This document shows positions 1-7,877 of a stretch of DNA of 27,634 bases, in pieces. Origin of the DNA: UBA4720 sp038227135 (GTDB taxonomy: Bacteria > Gemmatimonadota > Gemmatimonadetes > Gemmatimonadales > Gemmatimonadaceae); assembly GCA_038227135.1 (NCBI GenBank), contig JBBRQC010000035.1, positions 1 to 27,634 of the forward strand. The letters are read 5' to 3'. The notes below the pieces were generated by a model that had not been told where the DNA came from, ran no database searches, and worked only from the letters and a program-made list of their open reading frames with translations. Each line of letters begins with the position of its first letter. The stretch's first letter is position 1. A program made the position numbers and the translations under genes.

Positions 1-135
1 CACGTCGAGCCGACACAGCTTGCAGTGTGGGCGATACCGACGGCCATCAGCGCGTTCGTAATTCATGGCATCCGGTTGCTTCTCCTCGATCGATCGCTTC
101 GAAAGGAGCTCGCTCGCGAGCGAGCCAGGACGTGA
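1..135 (+). CDS. DUF969 family membrane protein, C-terminal end only
   Basis: Reading frame 1 is open from the window edge to a TGA at 133-135 and encodes 44 residues. They include a stretch reading LAVWAIPTAISAFVIHGIRL, which I recognise as the typical C-terminus of DUF969 proteins: a last hydrophobic helix followed by a short charged tail (RSLRKELARERART). DUF969 proteins are small predicted permease subunits almost always encoded next to DUF979. The next gene here is DUF979 and its start codon overlaps this stop (GTGA, 132-135), which supports the assignment. The function of the family is unknown. The N-terminal part lies outside the window. Confidence 0.78.
   Translation, partial: HVEPTQLAVWAIPTAISAFVIHGIRLLLLDRSLRKELARERART
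102..134 (+). promoter_or_regulatory. Distant Shine-Dalgarno with intervening hairpin before the DUF979 start
   Basis: AAAGGAG (102-108) is a good ribosome binding site but lies 23 nt before the GTG at 132. Nearly all of the gap is an 18-bp perfect palindrome at 108-125. It can fold as CTCGCT (109-114), loop CGCG, AGCGAG (119-124). Folding out those 16 nt leaves 7 nt between the site and the start, a normal spacing. The fold is visible in the sequence; its role in positioning the ribosome is inference. The weaker AGGA at 127-130 is too close to the start to work well. Confidence 0.35.
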
Positions 136-1088
136 TCACACTCGAGCACATCTACTGGCTCACGGGCCTGATGATGGTCGGAGTGGCCATCGTGAACTCG
201 CGCGACTTCACAAACCCCCGGCGCTTCAACAACACCGCGTTCTGGGGGATCTACGCGATAACATTCCTGATCGGCTCACATCTGCCCGAAGTCGTGAGCG
301 GATTCATGGTGATTGGAATGGTTCTCGTCGCGAGCATTCGTGGACTCGGTCAGGGAAAAACGGAAAGCTCGAGCCGCCTTGAGCGGGAAGAGAGCGCGCG
401 CCGCTGGGGCGCCAAACTTTTCATCCCCGCTCTGACGATTCCGCTCGTAACAGTGCTGGGGACATTCGTCTTCAGGAAGATCATCATCAATGGCTCACCG
501 GTTGTCGACGTCAAACAGGTAACGGTGATCTCGCTGGCCATCGCGACCCTGATCGCACTAGCTGTGGGGATGGCGATGCTCAAGCCCCCGTTGTTGGCGC
601 CGATCAGAGAAGCGCGAAGGCTCCTTGATGCGGTGGGCTGGGCAGCGGTGCTGCCACAGATGCTCGCGGCACTGGGCGCGCTCTTCGCGATCGCCGGCGT
701 CGGAACCGTTGTAAGTGGCCTGGCGCAGCGGTGGATACCGCTGGACAATCCCTTTGTCGTCGTCATTACGTATGCAGTCGGTATGGCGGTCTTCACGATG
801 ATCATGGGGAACGCATTCGCCGCATTTCCAGTTATGACCGCGGGGATAGGACTGCCGCTGATAGTTCAGCGATTCGGTGGCGATCCGACGATAATGGCAG
901 CGATCGGGATGTTATCGGGATTCTGCGGAACTCTCATGACTCCAATGGCGGCCAATTTCAATATCGTCCCGACCGCGCTGCTCGAGCTTCCGGATGAAAA
1001 CGCCGTGATCAAAGTGCAGATCCCAACCGCGCTCCTGCTGTTGGCCGCCAACATCCTGCTGATGAATTTCCTGGTTTTCCGTCGTTGA
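132..1088 (+). CDS. DUF979 family membrane protein (putative permease subunit)
   Basis: This 318-residue polytopic membrane protein begins ITLEHIYWLTGLMMVGVAIVN, a typical DUF979 N-terminus, and has about eight to nine hydrophobic segments. A conserved-looking C-terminal block reads GNAFAAFPVMTAGIGLPLIV and is followed by GFCGTLMTPMAANFN. I chose the GTG at 132 because it overlaps the DUF969 stop by four bases and the homology starts there; an open frame extends back to 27 but only overlaps the upstream gene. DUF969 and DUF979 form a conserved pair of unknown function, thought to act together as a transporter. From memory, related pairs sit beside pyroglutamyl-peptidase genes in some Gram-positive bacteria, which hints at peptide or amino-acid derivative transport. 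The substrate cannot be read from this sequence. Confidence 0.82.
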   Translation: MITLEHIYWLTGLMMVGVAIVNSRDFTNPRRFNNTAFWGIYAITFLIGSHLPEVVSGFMVIGMVLVASIRGLGQGKTESSSRLEREESARRWGAKLFIPALTIPLVTVLGTFVFRKIIINGSPVVDVKQVTVISLAIATLIALAVGMAMLKPPLLAPIREARRLLDAVGWAAVLPQMLAALGALFAIAGVGTVVSGLAQRWIPLDNPFVVVITYAVGMAVFTMIMGNAFAAFPVMTAGIGLPLIVQRFGGDPTIMAAIGMLSGFCGTLMTPMAANFNIVPTALLELPDENAVIKVQIPTALLLLAANILLMNFLVFRR

Positions 1089-2098
1089 CGTCCCCGCCGG
1101 GTTCCCTTACTCCCGAGCTGGCGTCCAGGTTTGCCCGGCTCGCACTGTCGCACATCACGCGCGAATATCCGAACGGAATCCAGCACGTCCTGACCGGGCC
1201 GAGCGATGTGCGTGGGCCACGCGAGCTGCATCCAATCTTCTTCGGAAGCTTCGATTGGCATTCATGCGTTCACGGTTACTGGCTGCTCGCAACCGTTCTT
1301 CGACTGGTCCCCGAGAACGGGGAGGCGTCCGAGATTCGCGAGCTGTTCGACGCGCAGCTGACACCGACGAAGGTTCGCGGCGAGTTGGAGTATCTCGCGC
1401 AGCCGTTCCGAAATACCTTTGAACGCCCCTACGGCTGGGCATGGCTGTTGATGTTGTCAGCCGAGTTGGGCCGCCACGGCACCGATAGTGGAAAGCGCTG
1501 GAGCAGGACACTCACACCACTTGCCGACGAATTTGTGGGGCGTTTTCTCGATTTCCTGCCAAAAGCGACGTATCCGACGCGCGTCGGCACGCACTTCAAC
1601 AGCGCCTTTGCGTTGACGCTGGCGCTGGAATACTCGGAAGTGAACAACGAGGAATTGCGCAGACTCCTGATGAACAAGGCGAACGCCTGGTATCGCAAAG
1701 ACGTCGACTGCCAGGCATGGGAGCCAGGTGGCGATGATTTCTTGTCGCCTGCGCTGATGGAAGCGGAGTGCATGCGAAGAGTTCTCGGCGTGGACGATTT
1801 TCTGGATTGGCTCGGCCGGTTTCTTCCCCGGCTCGGAGAGCGACAGCCAGCGACGTTGTTCCAACCGGCAACGGTCAGCGATCGCGCGGACGGGAAGATC
1901 GCCCATCTCGATGGGCTGAACCTGAGCCGAGGGTGGTGTTGGCGGTCGCTTGCCAGCGTTTGGCCGGATGCCGACCCACGCCACGAGATCGCGCTCGATG
2001 CAGCCGGTGTTCACCTCGCGGCAGGACTATCGCACGTTGCGGGGGATTACATGGGCGAACATTGGCTCGCGACGTTTGCGCTGCTTGCGCTGATCTGA
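1085..2098 (+). CDS. DUF2891 family protein
   Basis: This 337-residue soluble protein has no signal peptide. It contains HPIFFGSFDWHSCVHGYW (about residues 50-67), the hallmark of DUF2891, and later RPYGWAWLLML, THFNSAFALTLALEY and a C-terminal HVAGDYMGEHWLATFALLAL. The many aromatic and His residues in helical repeats resemble alpha/alpha-toroid enzymes, so a catalytic role is plausible but unproven. Start: the TTG at 1085 overlaps the DUF979 stop (TTGA), which points to translational coupling; no other start lies close downstream. The DUF969-DUF979-DUF2891 order recurs in other bacteria, so this protein probably acts on whatever the permease pair transports. Confidence 0.8.
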   Translation: MTSPPGSLTPELASRFARLALSHITREYPNGIQHVLTGPSDVRGPRELHPIFFGSFDWHSCVHGYWLLATVLRLVPENGEASEIRELFDAQLTPTKVRGELEYLAQPFRNTFERPYGWAWLLMLSAELGRHGTDSGKRWSRTLTPLADEFVGRFLDFLPKATYPTRVGTHFNSAFALTLALEYSEVNNEELRRLLMNKANAWYRKDVDCQAWEPGGDDFLSPALMEAECMRRVLGVDDFLDWLGRFLPRLGERQPATLFQPATVSDRADGKIAHLDGLNLSRGWCWRSLASVWPDADPRHEIALDAAGVHLAAGLSHVAGDYMGEHWLATFALLALI

Positions 2099-2646
2099 TG
2101 GAGCGGGGAATACCTGAACTCATTCCCGCGTCAGAGGCACCAACTCACGGGAATCCCACCCGCGCCGGAGCGCTCGTAACTCTGTTCGTGGCAATTCTGG
2201 CGATCGCGATCGGGTATGCAGCGGCGTTCAGGCATGACGGCACGCCGGTGTGGGCGCCGTGGCTTCTCGCTTTGGGAATTCCCATTTCACTCGGGGCCAT
2301 CATGATTCTGGGCGCGGCGCGGGGGAGACAGGGGATCGGCCCGCTCAGGCTCCCATTTGTGTTCGTCGTCGCCGTCCTCGCGGTCGGCTTCTGTGCTGCA
2401 CTCGCGCTGCCCGCGACGGAGAGTCCATTGGCCGACCTCTGGCTGGGCCTGCCAGCGCGTGCTGCGATAGTGATCTACGGCATTGGCCTCCTTCCTATAG
2501 TAGTGCTGCCCGTTGCATACGCGCTGACCTTCGATACGCAGACACTGAGCGCGCAGGACGTGGAGCGTGTCCGCGTGATGGGTCGGGAGAACAGAGAGCG
2601 GGCGTCGCTCGCGAATGATCCGGCTGGTGGGGAGCCGCTCGCGTGA
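2098..2646 (+). CDS. Small integral membrane protein, unknown family, coupled to symporter
   Basis: This predicted protein has 182 residues and four to five hydrophobic segments. These lie at about residues 24-44, 54-74, 86-108 and 121-150, with a charged C-terminal tail (VERVRVMGRENRERASLAND). The ATG at 2098 shares one base with the DUF2891 stop (TGATG), and its own TGA at 2644-2646 overlaps the start of the symporter, so it is translated as part of the same run. Small membrane proteins often precede SSS symporters (DUF485 before ActP, DUF997 before PanF). This one is longer than those and I do not see their motifs, so I give no family. A role as accessory subunit of the downstream symporter is inference from position. 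Confidence 0.72.
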   Translation: MERGIPELIPASEAPTHGNPTRAGALVTLFVAILAIAIGYAAAFRHDGTPVWAPWLLALGIPISLGAIMILGAARGRQGIGPLRLPFVFVVAVLAVGFCAALALPATESPLADLWLGLPARAAIVIYGIGLLPIVVLPVAYALTFDTQTLSAQDVERVRVMGRENRERASLANDPAGGEPLA

Positions 2647-4163
2647 TGGGACTCCCAACCCCGACCGCATTTTTCCAGGTCGCATTGCCAAGCGCTGCGC
2701 AGCCGGCAGTGATCACTGTGGGAGTGCTCTATTTCGCCGTAGTAGTTGCGATCAGCGTCTGGGCTGCGCGAAGAACCCGCACCGCCAGCGATTTCTTCGT
2801 GGCGGGAAAGGGAATCGGACTGGTCGCTCTCACCGTCGCATCCGTTTCCGTATCTGTTTCCGGATTTGCCTTTATCGGTGGGCCCGGATTCATCTATGCC
2901 GTCGGGCTTGGCGCGATGTACATCGTGCTTCCCGCCGCTGTGACGAACGTCATGGGAGCGTGGGTTCTTGCCAAGCGGATGCGACTGCTGGGTGAAGCGC
3001 GGAACCTCATCACGATTCCCGACGCCATCGGGGCGCGGTACCGGTCTCCGGCGGCGCAGGGTCTCGCCGCTGTGGCGATGCTCGTTGGAATCGTCGGCTA
3101 CATGGCGACCAACGCGCTGGCAATGGGCGTCGTCATCAATTCGATATTCGGCGTCGGGCTCGGCTGGGGCATCTGGATTGGAATGGGAATAACGCTCGCG
3201 TATTCCGCGTCGGGGGGAATTCTCGCCGGGATTTACAACGATGTCTTTCAGGGAGCGCTGATGGCGGTAGCATCCGTTCTCGTGTTCCTGTTCGTATTGG
3301 GCTCCGGCGGTGGACTTGGCGAGATCTCACGAACAATTCTCGCGCACGATCCGACGTTCCTCGGGCCGTGGGGTAAACTGACTCCGCTCGCCGCCCTTTC
3401 CTTTTTCTTCGTGTTCTCGATGGGGTCACTGGGTCAGCCCCAGGCCGTGCACAAGTACTACATGCTCCGCGATCCCCTTCAGCTAAAATGGTATCCGCTA
3501 CTCAAGACTTTGGGATTGGTGCTGGTGCTTCTTCTCTACTTCAGTGTGGGTGTCGGCGTGAAGGCGTTCGTGCTGGACGGGCGCTTGCCAGTTCTCGCGA
3601 GCCCGGATCAGGCAACTCCCAGCCTCCTGCTCCACGTCACTCCTATCATTCTCGCCGCGCTCGTGTTCTCTGGAATTGCAGCGGCCACGATGAGCGCGGC
3701 GAACTCTTTCATCAACATCGGCGCCGCGATCGTCACGCACGACCTGCCGATTGCGTTCGGCAAGCGTGTAAGGAACGAGCTCGGCTGGGGGAGGGCGATA
3801 ACGGTCCTGATCGCACTCGCCGCAGCGATCACAGCCCAGCGCTCGGGAACAATGGTGGCCTTTCTCGGAATCTTCGGGTGGGGATTGTTTGCCTCGACGC
3901 TCGTGCCGGCGCTTGCGGTCGGACTGAACTGGCAGGGGGCGACGCGCGCGGGAGCGATCGCCTCAATAACGACGGGACTCGTCGTGACCCTCGCCCTCGA
4001 GACCGCCGCCTACCGAAGAGCCTTCACGTTCCCAGCGGGCGTGACCGCGTCAGCCGTAGCTATGGTGGCGTCGTTCCTCGTTTTCTTTCTCGTATCATGG
4101 GTCACCCGTCGCGCCGCGCGGTTGGAGCTCGATCCGGATGTGCGACTGGTGATGGAGCTATGA
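2646..4163 (+). CDS. Sodium:solute symporter (SSS family)
   Basis: A 505-residue transporter with about 13 hydrophobic segments. SSS family features are present: the N-terminal TRTASDFFVAGKGIG segment after helix 1, the middle motif YSASGGILAGIYNDVFQG, and the AATMSAANSFINIGAAI stretch in the region that forms the Na2 site. It should couple inward sodium flow to uptake of a small organic solute across the inner membrane; the substrate cannot be assigned. I chose the ATG at 2646, one base overlapping the previous stop; a GTG three bases earlier is possible. It is the last gene of the run and its stop lies 11 bp from the convergent dehydrogenase gene. Confidence 0.88.
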   Translation: MGLPTPTAFFQVALPSAAQPAVITVGVLYFAVVVAISVWAARRTRTASDFFVAGKGIGLVALTVASVSVSVSGFAFIGGPGFIYAVGLGAMYIVLPAAVTNVMGAWVLAKRMRLLGEARNLITIPDAIGARYRSPAAQGLAAVAMLVGIVGYMATNALAMGVVINSIFGVGLGWGIWIGMGITLAYSASGGILAGIYNDVFQGALMAVASVLVFLFVLGSGGGLGEISRTILAHDPTFLGPWGKLTPLAALSFFFVFSMGSLGQPQAVHKYYMLRDPLQLKWYPLLKTLGLVLVLLLYFSVGVGVKAFVLDGRLPVLASPDQATPSLLLHVTPIILAALVFSGIAAATMSAANSFINIGAAIVTHDLPIAFGKRVRNELGWGRAITVLIALAAAITAQRSGTMVAFLGIFGWGLFASTLVPALAVGLNWQGATRAGAIASITTGLVVTLALETAAYRRAFTFPAGVTASAVAMVASFLVFFLVSWVTRRAARLELDPDVRLVMEL

Positions 4164-4174
4164 CGACGCGCTGC

Positions 4175-5572
4175 CTATTCGGTCGCGGATCGTTTCTCCA
4201 TCGGGCCTTCCAGGACGCGCACACTCTTGATATTCACGAATTCGCGAATGCCGAATTCTCCGAGCTCTCGCCCGAATCCTGAATTCCTGACGCCACCAAA
4301 CGGAAGCCTTGTATCGGACGCCACCATGCCGTTGATGAAAGGCATTCCCGACTCGATCTCGGCGACGAACCGATCGCGTTCAGCGGCATCGCGCGTCCAT
4401 GCAGACGCGCCCAGCCCGAAACTCGTCCCGTTGGCGATGCTAATCGCGTCGGCCAGATCCTTTGCCTTGAACACGGAGGCTACGGGCCCGAACAATTCCT
4501 CCTGTGCGGCGGGTGCGTCGGCGGGAATCTCAGTCAGCACGGTGGGAGCATAAAAATAGCCCGCGCCCTCCAGTTTCTTCCCGCCAGTGAGGAGCCGCGC
4601 TCCCGCGGCAACCGATGCTTGCACCTGATCGTCGAGCCCGTCGCGAATTGCTCCTGTCGCGAGGGGGCCGAGCTGCGTCTTCTCATCCATCGGATCCCCG
4701 ACACGGATGGCGGATACTCCCGCCACAAATCGCTTCAGGAAATCGTCGTAAATCTTTTCGTGGATGATGAATCTCTTGGCCGCTATGCACGACTGGCCAT
4801 TGTTGATCATCCTGGCGGTAACGGCCGTCGATACCGCCTGTTCCATATCAGCGCTTGGCATAACGATGAAAGGATCGCTTCCGCCGAGCTCCATGACTGA
4901 TTTCTTGAGGTTCTTTCCAGCCGCGCTGGCCACGGACCGTCCTGCTGCTTCGCTGCCCGTAAGCGTGACGGCGGCAATCCGCTTGTCGCCGACGATGCCT
5001 TCGACCAGGTCGGAACCGATCAGTAGTGTCTGGAAAACCCCGTCGGGAAATCCCGCTCGCCGGAAAACATCCGCGATTGCCAACGCGCACTGCGGAACGT
5101 TCGAGGAGTGCTTGAGAACGCCAGTATTTCCAGCCATGAGCGCCGGTGCCGCGAAGCGGAAGACCTGCCAGAACGGGAAATTCCACGGCATAATTGCCAG
5201 AACGACACCAATCGGCTGAAACGCGACCCAACTCTTGCCGCTTTCCATGTTCACCGGCTGGTCAGCGAGCAAGCGCTCCGCGTTCTCCGCGTAATATCGA
5301 CATGCTGTGGCGCACTTCTCCGCCTCGGCGATGGCGGCACCAATGGGTTTTCCCATCTCGAGTGTCATCAGCCGTCCAAGCTCACGAGATTCGGCGTCGA
5401 GAATCGCCGCTGCCTTTTGCATCCGTCGCGCCCGGTCGGCGAAGGTGGTCCGCCGGTGCGTCTGGAAGGCAGTTACCGCCCGATCGAGGCACTCGCTCAC
5501 CCGAGCACTGGAGAAGGACTCGAAAGTACGAACCGTTTTTCCCGTGGCTGGATTGACCGTCGCGATTGACAT
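4175..5572 (-). CDS. Aldehyde dehydrogenase, succinate-semialdehyde dehydrogenase type
   Basis: This 465-residue protein of the aldehyde dehydrogenase superfamily closely resembles the NAD(P)-dependent succinate-semialdehyde dehydrogenases of the Sad/GabD2 type. Visible signatures are MPWNFPFWQ with N131, the cofactor loop TGSEAAGRSV, ELGG with general base E228, and NNGQSCIAAKRF with catalytic C262. The C-terminal part has EELFGPV and PFGGVRNSGFGRELG. It would oxidise succinate semialdehyde or a similar short aldehyde to the acid in the cytoplasm. The ATG at 5572 follows the PRC-barrel gene stop by two bases (TAG-GT-ATG), so it probably ends the 7877-4175 operon, although its chemistry has no obvious link to metal transport. 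The exact aldehyde is uncertain. Confidence 0.88.
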   Translation of the reverse strand: MSIATVNPATGKTVRTFESFSSARVSECLDRAVTAFQTHRRTTFADRARRMQKAAAILDAESRELGRLMTLEMGKPIGAAIAEAEKCATACRYYAENAERLLADQPVNMESGKSWVAFQPIGVVLAIMPWNFPFWQVFRFAAPALMAGNTGVLKHSSNVPQCALAIADVFRRAGFPDGVFQTLLIGSDLVEGIVGDKRIAAVTLTGSEAAGRSVASAAGKNLKKSVMELGGSDPFIVMPSADMEQAVSTAVTARMINNGQSCIAAKRFIIHEKIYDDFLKRFVAGVSAIRVGDPMDEKTQLGPLATGAIRDGLDDQVQASVAAGARLLTGGKKLEGAGYFYAPTVLTEIPADAPAAQEELFGPVASVFKAKDLADAISIANGTSFGLGASAWTRDAAERDRFVAEIESGMPFINGMVASDTRLPFGGVRNSGFGRELGEFGIREFVNIKSVRVLEGPMEKRSATE

Positions 5573-5574
5573 AC

Positions 5575-5883
5575 CTATCTCGCGCGGCGAAGGTCGCGCT
5601 GGGCGATCCTGAGCACCGGTCGTTTCGGGTCGCTCAAGTCCATCTCCTGCCAGGGAACCTCATAGACCGAATAAATATGGCGAGCGCGCAGAAACCGCCT
5701 CAAGGGCCGCACGAGAGTTCGCGCCGACAAACGGTCAATGAGCGCGGACACCCCGATCAGGTAAGCCTCGACGAGCAGCGCCTTCTCCTCTCGCACGACG
5801 TGCATCTCCTCTATGCGTCCGACTTTCGTGCCTTCTACGTCGCGCACTTCAGTGCCAATGAGGAGCTGGATCTTAATATCCAT
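5575..5883 (-). CDS. Small PRC-barrel-like protein (second copy)
   Basis: This soluble 102-residue protein opens with KIQLLIGTEVRDVEGTKVGR followed by IEEMHVV, the beta-rich start of a PRC-barrel-like fold (a short strand, a D/E-G turn, then VGRI). The rest is basic and ends RIAQRDLRRAR. I chose the ATG at 5883 because GAGAGG lies six bases upstream on the coding strand and the homology starts there; an upstream ATG at 5937 only adds residues overlapping the preceding gene. It overlaps the first PRC-like gene by 11 bp. Together the two appear to be cytosolic partners of the NRAMP-like transporter. PRC-barrel domains usually mediate binding or assembly rather than catalysis. Confidence 0.62.
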   Translation of the reverse strand: MDIKIQLLIGTEVRDVEGTKVGRIEEMHVVREEKALLVEAYLIGVSALIDRLSARTLVRPLRRFLRARHIYSVYEVPWQEMDLSDPKRPVLRIAQRDLRRAR

Positions 5884-6256
5884 CGTCGGCCTCTCTGCTC
5901 CCGCTTCCAGGTATGTGATCGATGATGTGATGCGCAATCCAGGTTTCCCAGTCGATCGCTCCGGTATCCTTTGCCTCTACATTCAGCTTGATGTCGCGGC
6001 CCACCGTTTCGACATGAGACCACGAGATGCGAACCCCCTCCCTTCGCCTGGGTCCCCACAATCGAGCCAGTCGCATTGCGAGCCGAGCAAACACGGGGTG
6101 GACCCTTTCCCACGGTACAAATCCACCGACTTCGATGTGGGTAACGTGCGGTTGTGCAGTCTTCCCGACGTGCATGATCAGACCGTCGACTCGTCCCATT
6201 GGCTCGTCTTCGCAGTCCAGCAGCTCCTTGTCCAGAACATCGCGCACCAGCTTCAT
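5873..6256 (-). CDS. PRC-barrel-like protein (first copy), next to transporter
   Basis: A soluble 127-residue protein starting MKLVRDVLDKELLDCEDEPM and continuing GRVDGLIM, a pattern similar to PRC-barrel proteins (LDxE-x-G-xVDG). The middle has a Leu/Arg-rich helix (FARLAMRLARLW), and the C-terminus contains AIDWETWIAHHIIDHIPG. The ATG at 6256 lies two bases after the NRAMP stop (TGA-GA-ATG), with GGAGG just upstream inside the end of the transporter gene. An open frame extends much further back, to 7129, but that part is a shadow of the transporter gene. Likely a cytosolic accessory or regulator of the transporter; the family call is by motif only and the function is inferred. Confidence 0.62.
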   Translation of the reverse strand: MKLVRDVLDKELLDCEDEPMGRVDGLIMHVGKTAQPHVTHIEVGGFVPWERVHPVFARLAMRLARLWGPRRREGVRISWSHVETVGRDIKLNVEAKDTGAIDWETWIAHHIIDHIPGSGSREADDGY

Positions 6257-6258
6257 TC

Positions 6259-7473
6259 TCAACCTCCGATGATCTCCAGCGGGATCGAGATCACCGCGAG
6301 AACAAATGAAATCAGTACAACGATGGCGACAACCGTGTTGCTCAACCACCCATTGCGATGCTTTCCGAGATAGATCGGATCGTTCATTAGAAACAGGAAC
6401 GGGACTATCGCCAGTGGCAGAGTCGCCGAGGTGAGCGCCATGGAAATGATGGTTACCTTGATCGGGTCGATTCCAAACAGGAGCGGGATCGCCGCGAGCA
6501 TGACGATGATCGTATAAGCCAGGCAGAAGCGCGCGTCGCGCGCTGGAGCGAGATCCTCGCTCCAGTTCCACCCGAACCCCTGCGCGAAGAAATAGGCAAT
6601 TGCGAGCGATATCTCGAGGGCTGCACCGAGACACGCGAACAGCATCGACATCGCGAAGAGAAAGAATCCCCACTTCGGTAGCGCTGTCGTCATGAGCAAA
6701 GACGCCTGCTCGAATTTCTGGATGTCGATTCCCCTTGGGTGAAACACGAGAGCGGCCACTACCAGCACAGCCATCGAGAGGACACCGCCGAGGCTCATTC
6801 CAAAGGTCGCGATGAATCGATTGATCGGGATGTAGGTCTCGTCCCATTCGTCTTCGATCGCTCCGGACGAGTAGAAGTACATGAGATACGGCGAGATTGA
6901 TGCACCGAGGATGCTCACCGCGACAAACCAGTACTTCGCCTTCTGATCTCCGGGAAAGGAGGGAAGCAGTCCGTGGGCGGCGCTGCTCCAGTTCGGGTGC
7001 AGCTTCACCGCTGCCACTACAAAGGAGAGCGTGACGAGTCCAAGCAACGACGCTCCGTTCTCGATGACCCCGAACGTTCCCTTCCACATGAGAAACCAGA
7101 CGATGAACGAGACGGGTATCGCCCACCACGGGAAGCCGATGCCGGTGAGGACTTGAATCGACAACCCAATCCCGCCCAGTTCAGCTACCAGAATCAGGAA
7201 GGCAACGATGACCATTCCAACCAGCACGACGAAGAAGAACGGAAATCCGAATCGCTCACGCGTTGCCTCCACTATCGTGTGCTTGCTCACTGCTGCGAGG
7301 CGGCCCGACATCTCGACGAGGAAGGTCAGGCAGATCGTTCCGAGCAGAATCGCCCAAAGCAGCTGATAGCGAAACGACGCTCCGGCCTGGGCGGCCGTCG
7401 TCACCGATCCGATCTCGAGAAATCCGCCCACGCTCGTGACGAGGCCGAGGGTTATCTGCAGCATCTTCTTCAT
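6259..7473 (-). CDS. NRAMP-like metal ion transporter with altered metal-site residues
   Basis: A 404-residue membrane protein with about 11 helices. NRAMP ancestry shows in helix 1 (GGFLEIGSVTTAAQAGASFR, then YQLLW; compare the canonical GYIDPGN...QAG.SFGYQLLW) and in helix 6 (ILGASISPYLMYFYSSGA; compare LGA..MPH). The usual ligands differ: D of DPGN is E20, P is I21, N is S23, and M-P-H is S194-P195-Y196. Canonical NRAMPs import Mn2+ or Fe2+ with protons; known divergent branches handle Mg2+ or Al3+. The cation here is therefore open. The ATG at 7473 overlaps the lipoprotein stop (ATGA, 7470-7473). Two PRC-barrel-like genes follow at once. Confidence 0.82.
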   Translation of the reverse strand: MKKMLQITLGLVTSVGGFLEIGSVTTAAQAGASFRYQLLWAILLGTICLTFLVEMSGRLAAVSKHTIVEATRERFGFPFFFVVLVGMVIVAFLILVAELGGIGLSIQVLTGIGFPWWAIPVSFIVWFLMWKGTFGVIENGASLLGLVTLSFVVAAVKLHPNWSSAAHGLLPSFPGDQKAKYWFVAVSILGASISPYLMYFYSSGAIEDEWDETYIPINRFIATFGMSLGGVLSMAVLVVAALVFHPRGIDIQKFEQASLLMTTALPKWGFFLFAMSMLFACLGAALEISLAIAYFFAQGFGWNWSEDLAPARDARFCLAYTIIVMLAAIPLLFGIDPIKVTIISMALTSATLPLAIVPFLFLMNDPIYLGKHRNGWLSNTVVAIVVLISFVLAVISIPLEIIGG

Positions 7474-7877
7474 TGATGTGACTCGATGCTGTCGGAGATC
7501 TGTTTGAAGAGCTTCTGATCAACACGAAGCGAATCGAGGAGGTGCCCGAAATCGGGGGCATCCTTCGCCTGTATTAACCGAGCCAACCGGGCGACTTCCC
7601 CTCGGCTTCTTGTGAGGACACTGTCGAGGGAGGCCGAGTCGACGGAGTGTGGTGGCGATTTCAGCAAGTCGCTGGAGAGCTGGAGCAGCGTTTGGTATGA
7701 GAGCTCCAGCGTTCGACGACTGTATTTGTCAGGTGTGCTGTGCCGGAGCCAGCCATGTCCCACCATTTCCGCGGTGGCCAGCCAGGACTGGATCGAGTGC
7801 ATCTGCTCCGCGGGTGTCGGAGACCTGCACGCGGCGATCATTGCAACAGAGATGACGAGGAGCCGTTTCACACGCAT
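7470..7877 (-). CDS. Small predicted lipoprotein, unknown function
   Basis: The 135-residue product opens with a basic n-region (MRVKR), a short hydrophobic core and a cysteine in IAAC at residue 17, a plausible lipoprotein signal followed by R-S-P-T. The mature part is helical and hydrophilic, with repeated Leu/Ser/Asp patterns such as LSYQTLLQLSSDLL, and has no domain I recognise. Its TGA overlaps the NRAMP ATG by four bases, so the two are probably translated together and the lipoprotein may help the transporter at the outer face. Its start lies only 20 bp from that of the divergent hydrolase gene, leaving almost no room for a leader. Confidence 0.7.
   Translation of the reverse strand: MRVKRLLVISVAMIAACRSPTPAEQMHSIQSWLATAEMVGHGWLRHSTPDKYSRRTLELSYQTLLQLSSDLLKSPPHSVDSASLDSVLTRSRGEVARLARLIQAKDAPDFGHLLDSLRVDQKLFKQISDSIESHQ

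Noticed and set aside
2098..2646. DUF485 or DUF997 as the family of the small membrane protein before the symporter
   Set aside because: Those proteins have about 80-110 residues and two to three helices. This one has 182 residues, more helices and none of their motifs that I can see.
6257..7129. Long upstream extension of the first PRC-barrel-like frame
   Set aside because: This part overlaps the NRAMP gene in another frame and reads as Arg/Ser-rich low-quality protein. The real start is at 6256, two bases after the transporter stop.
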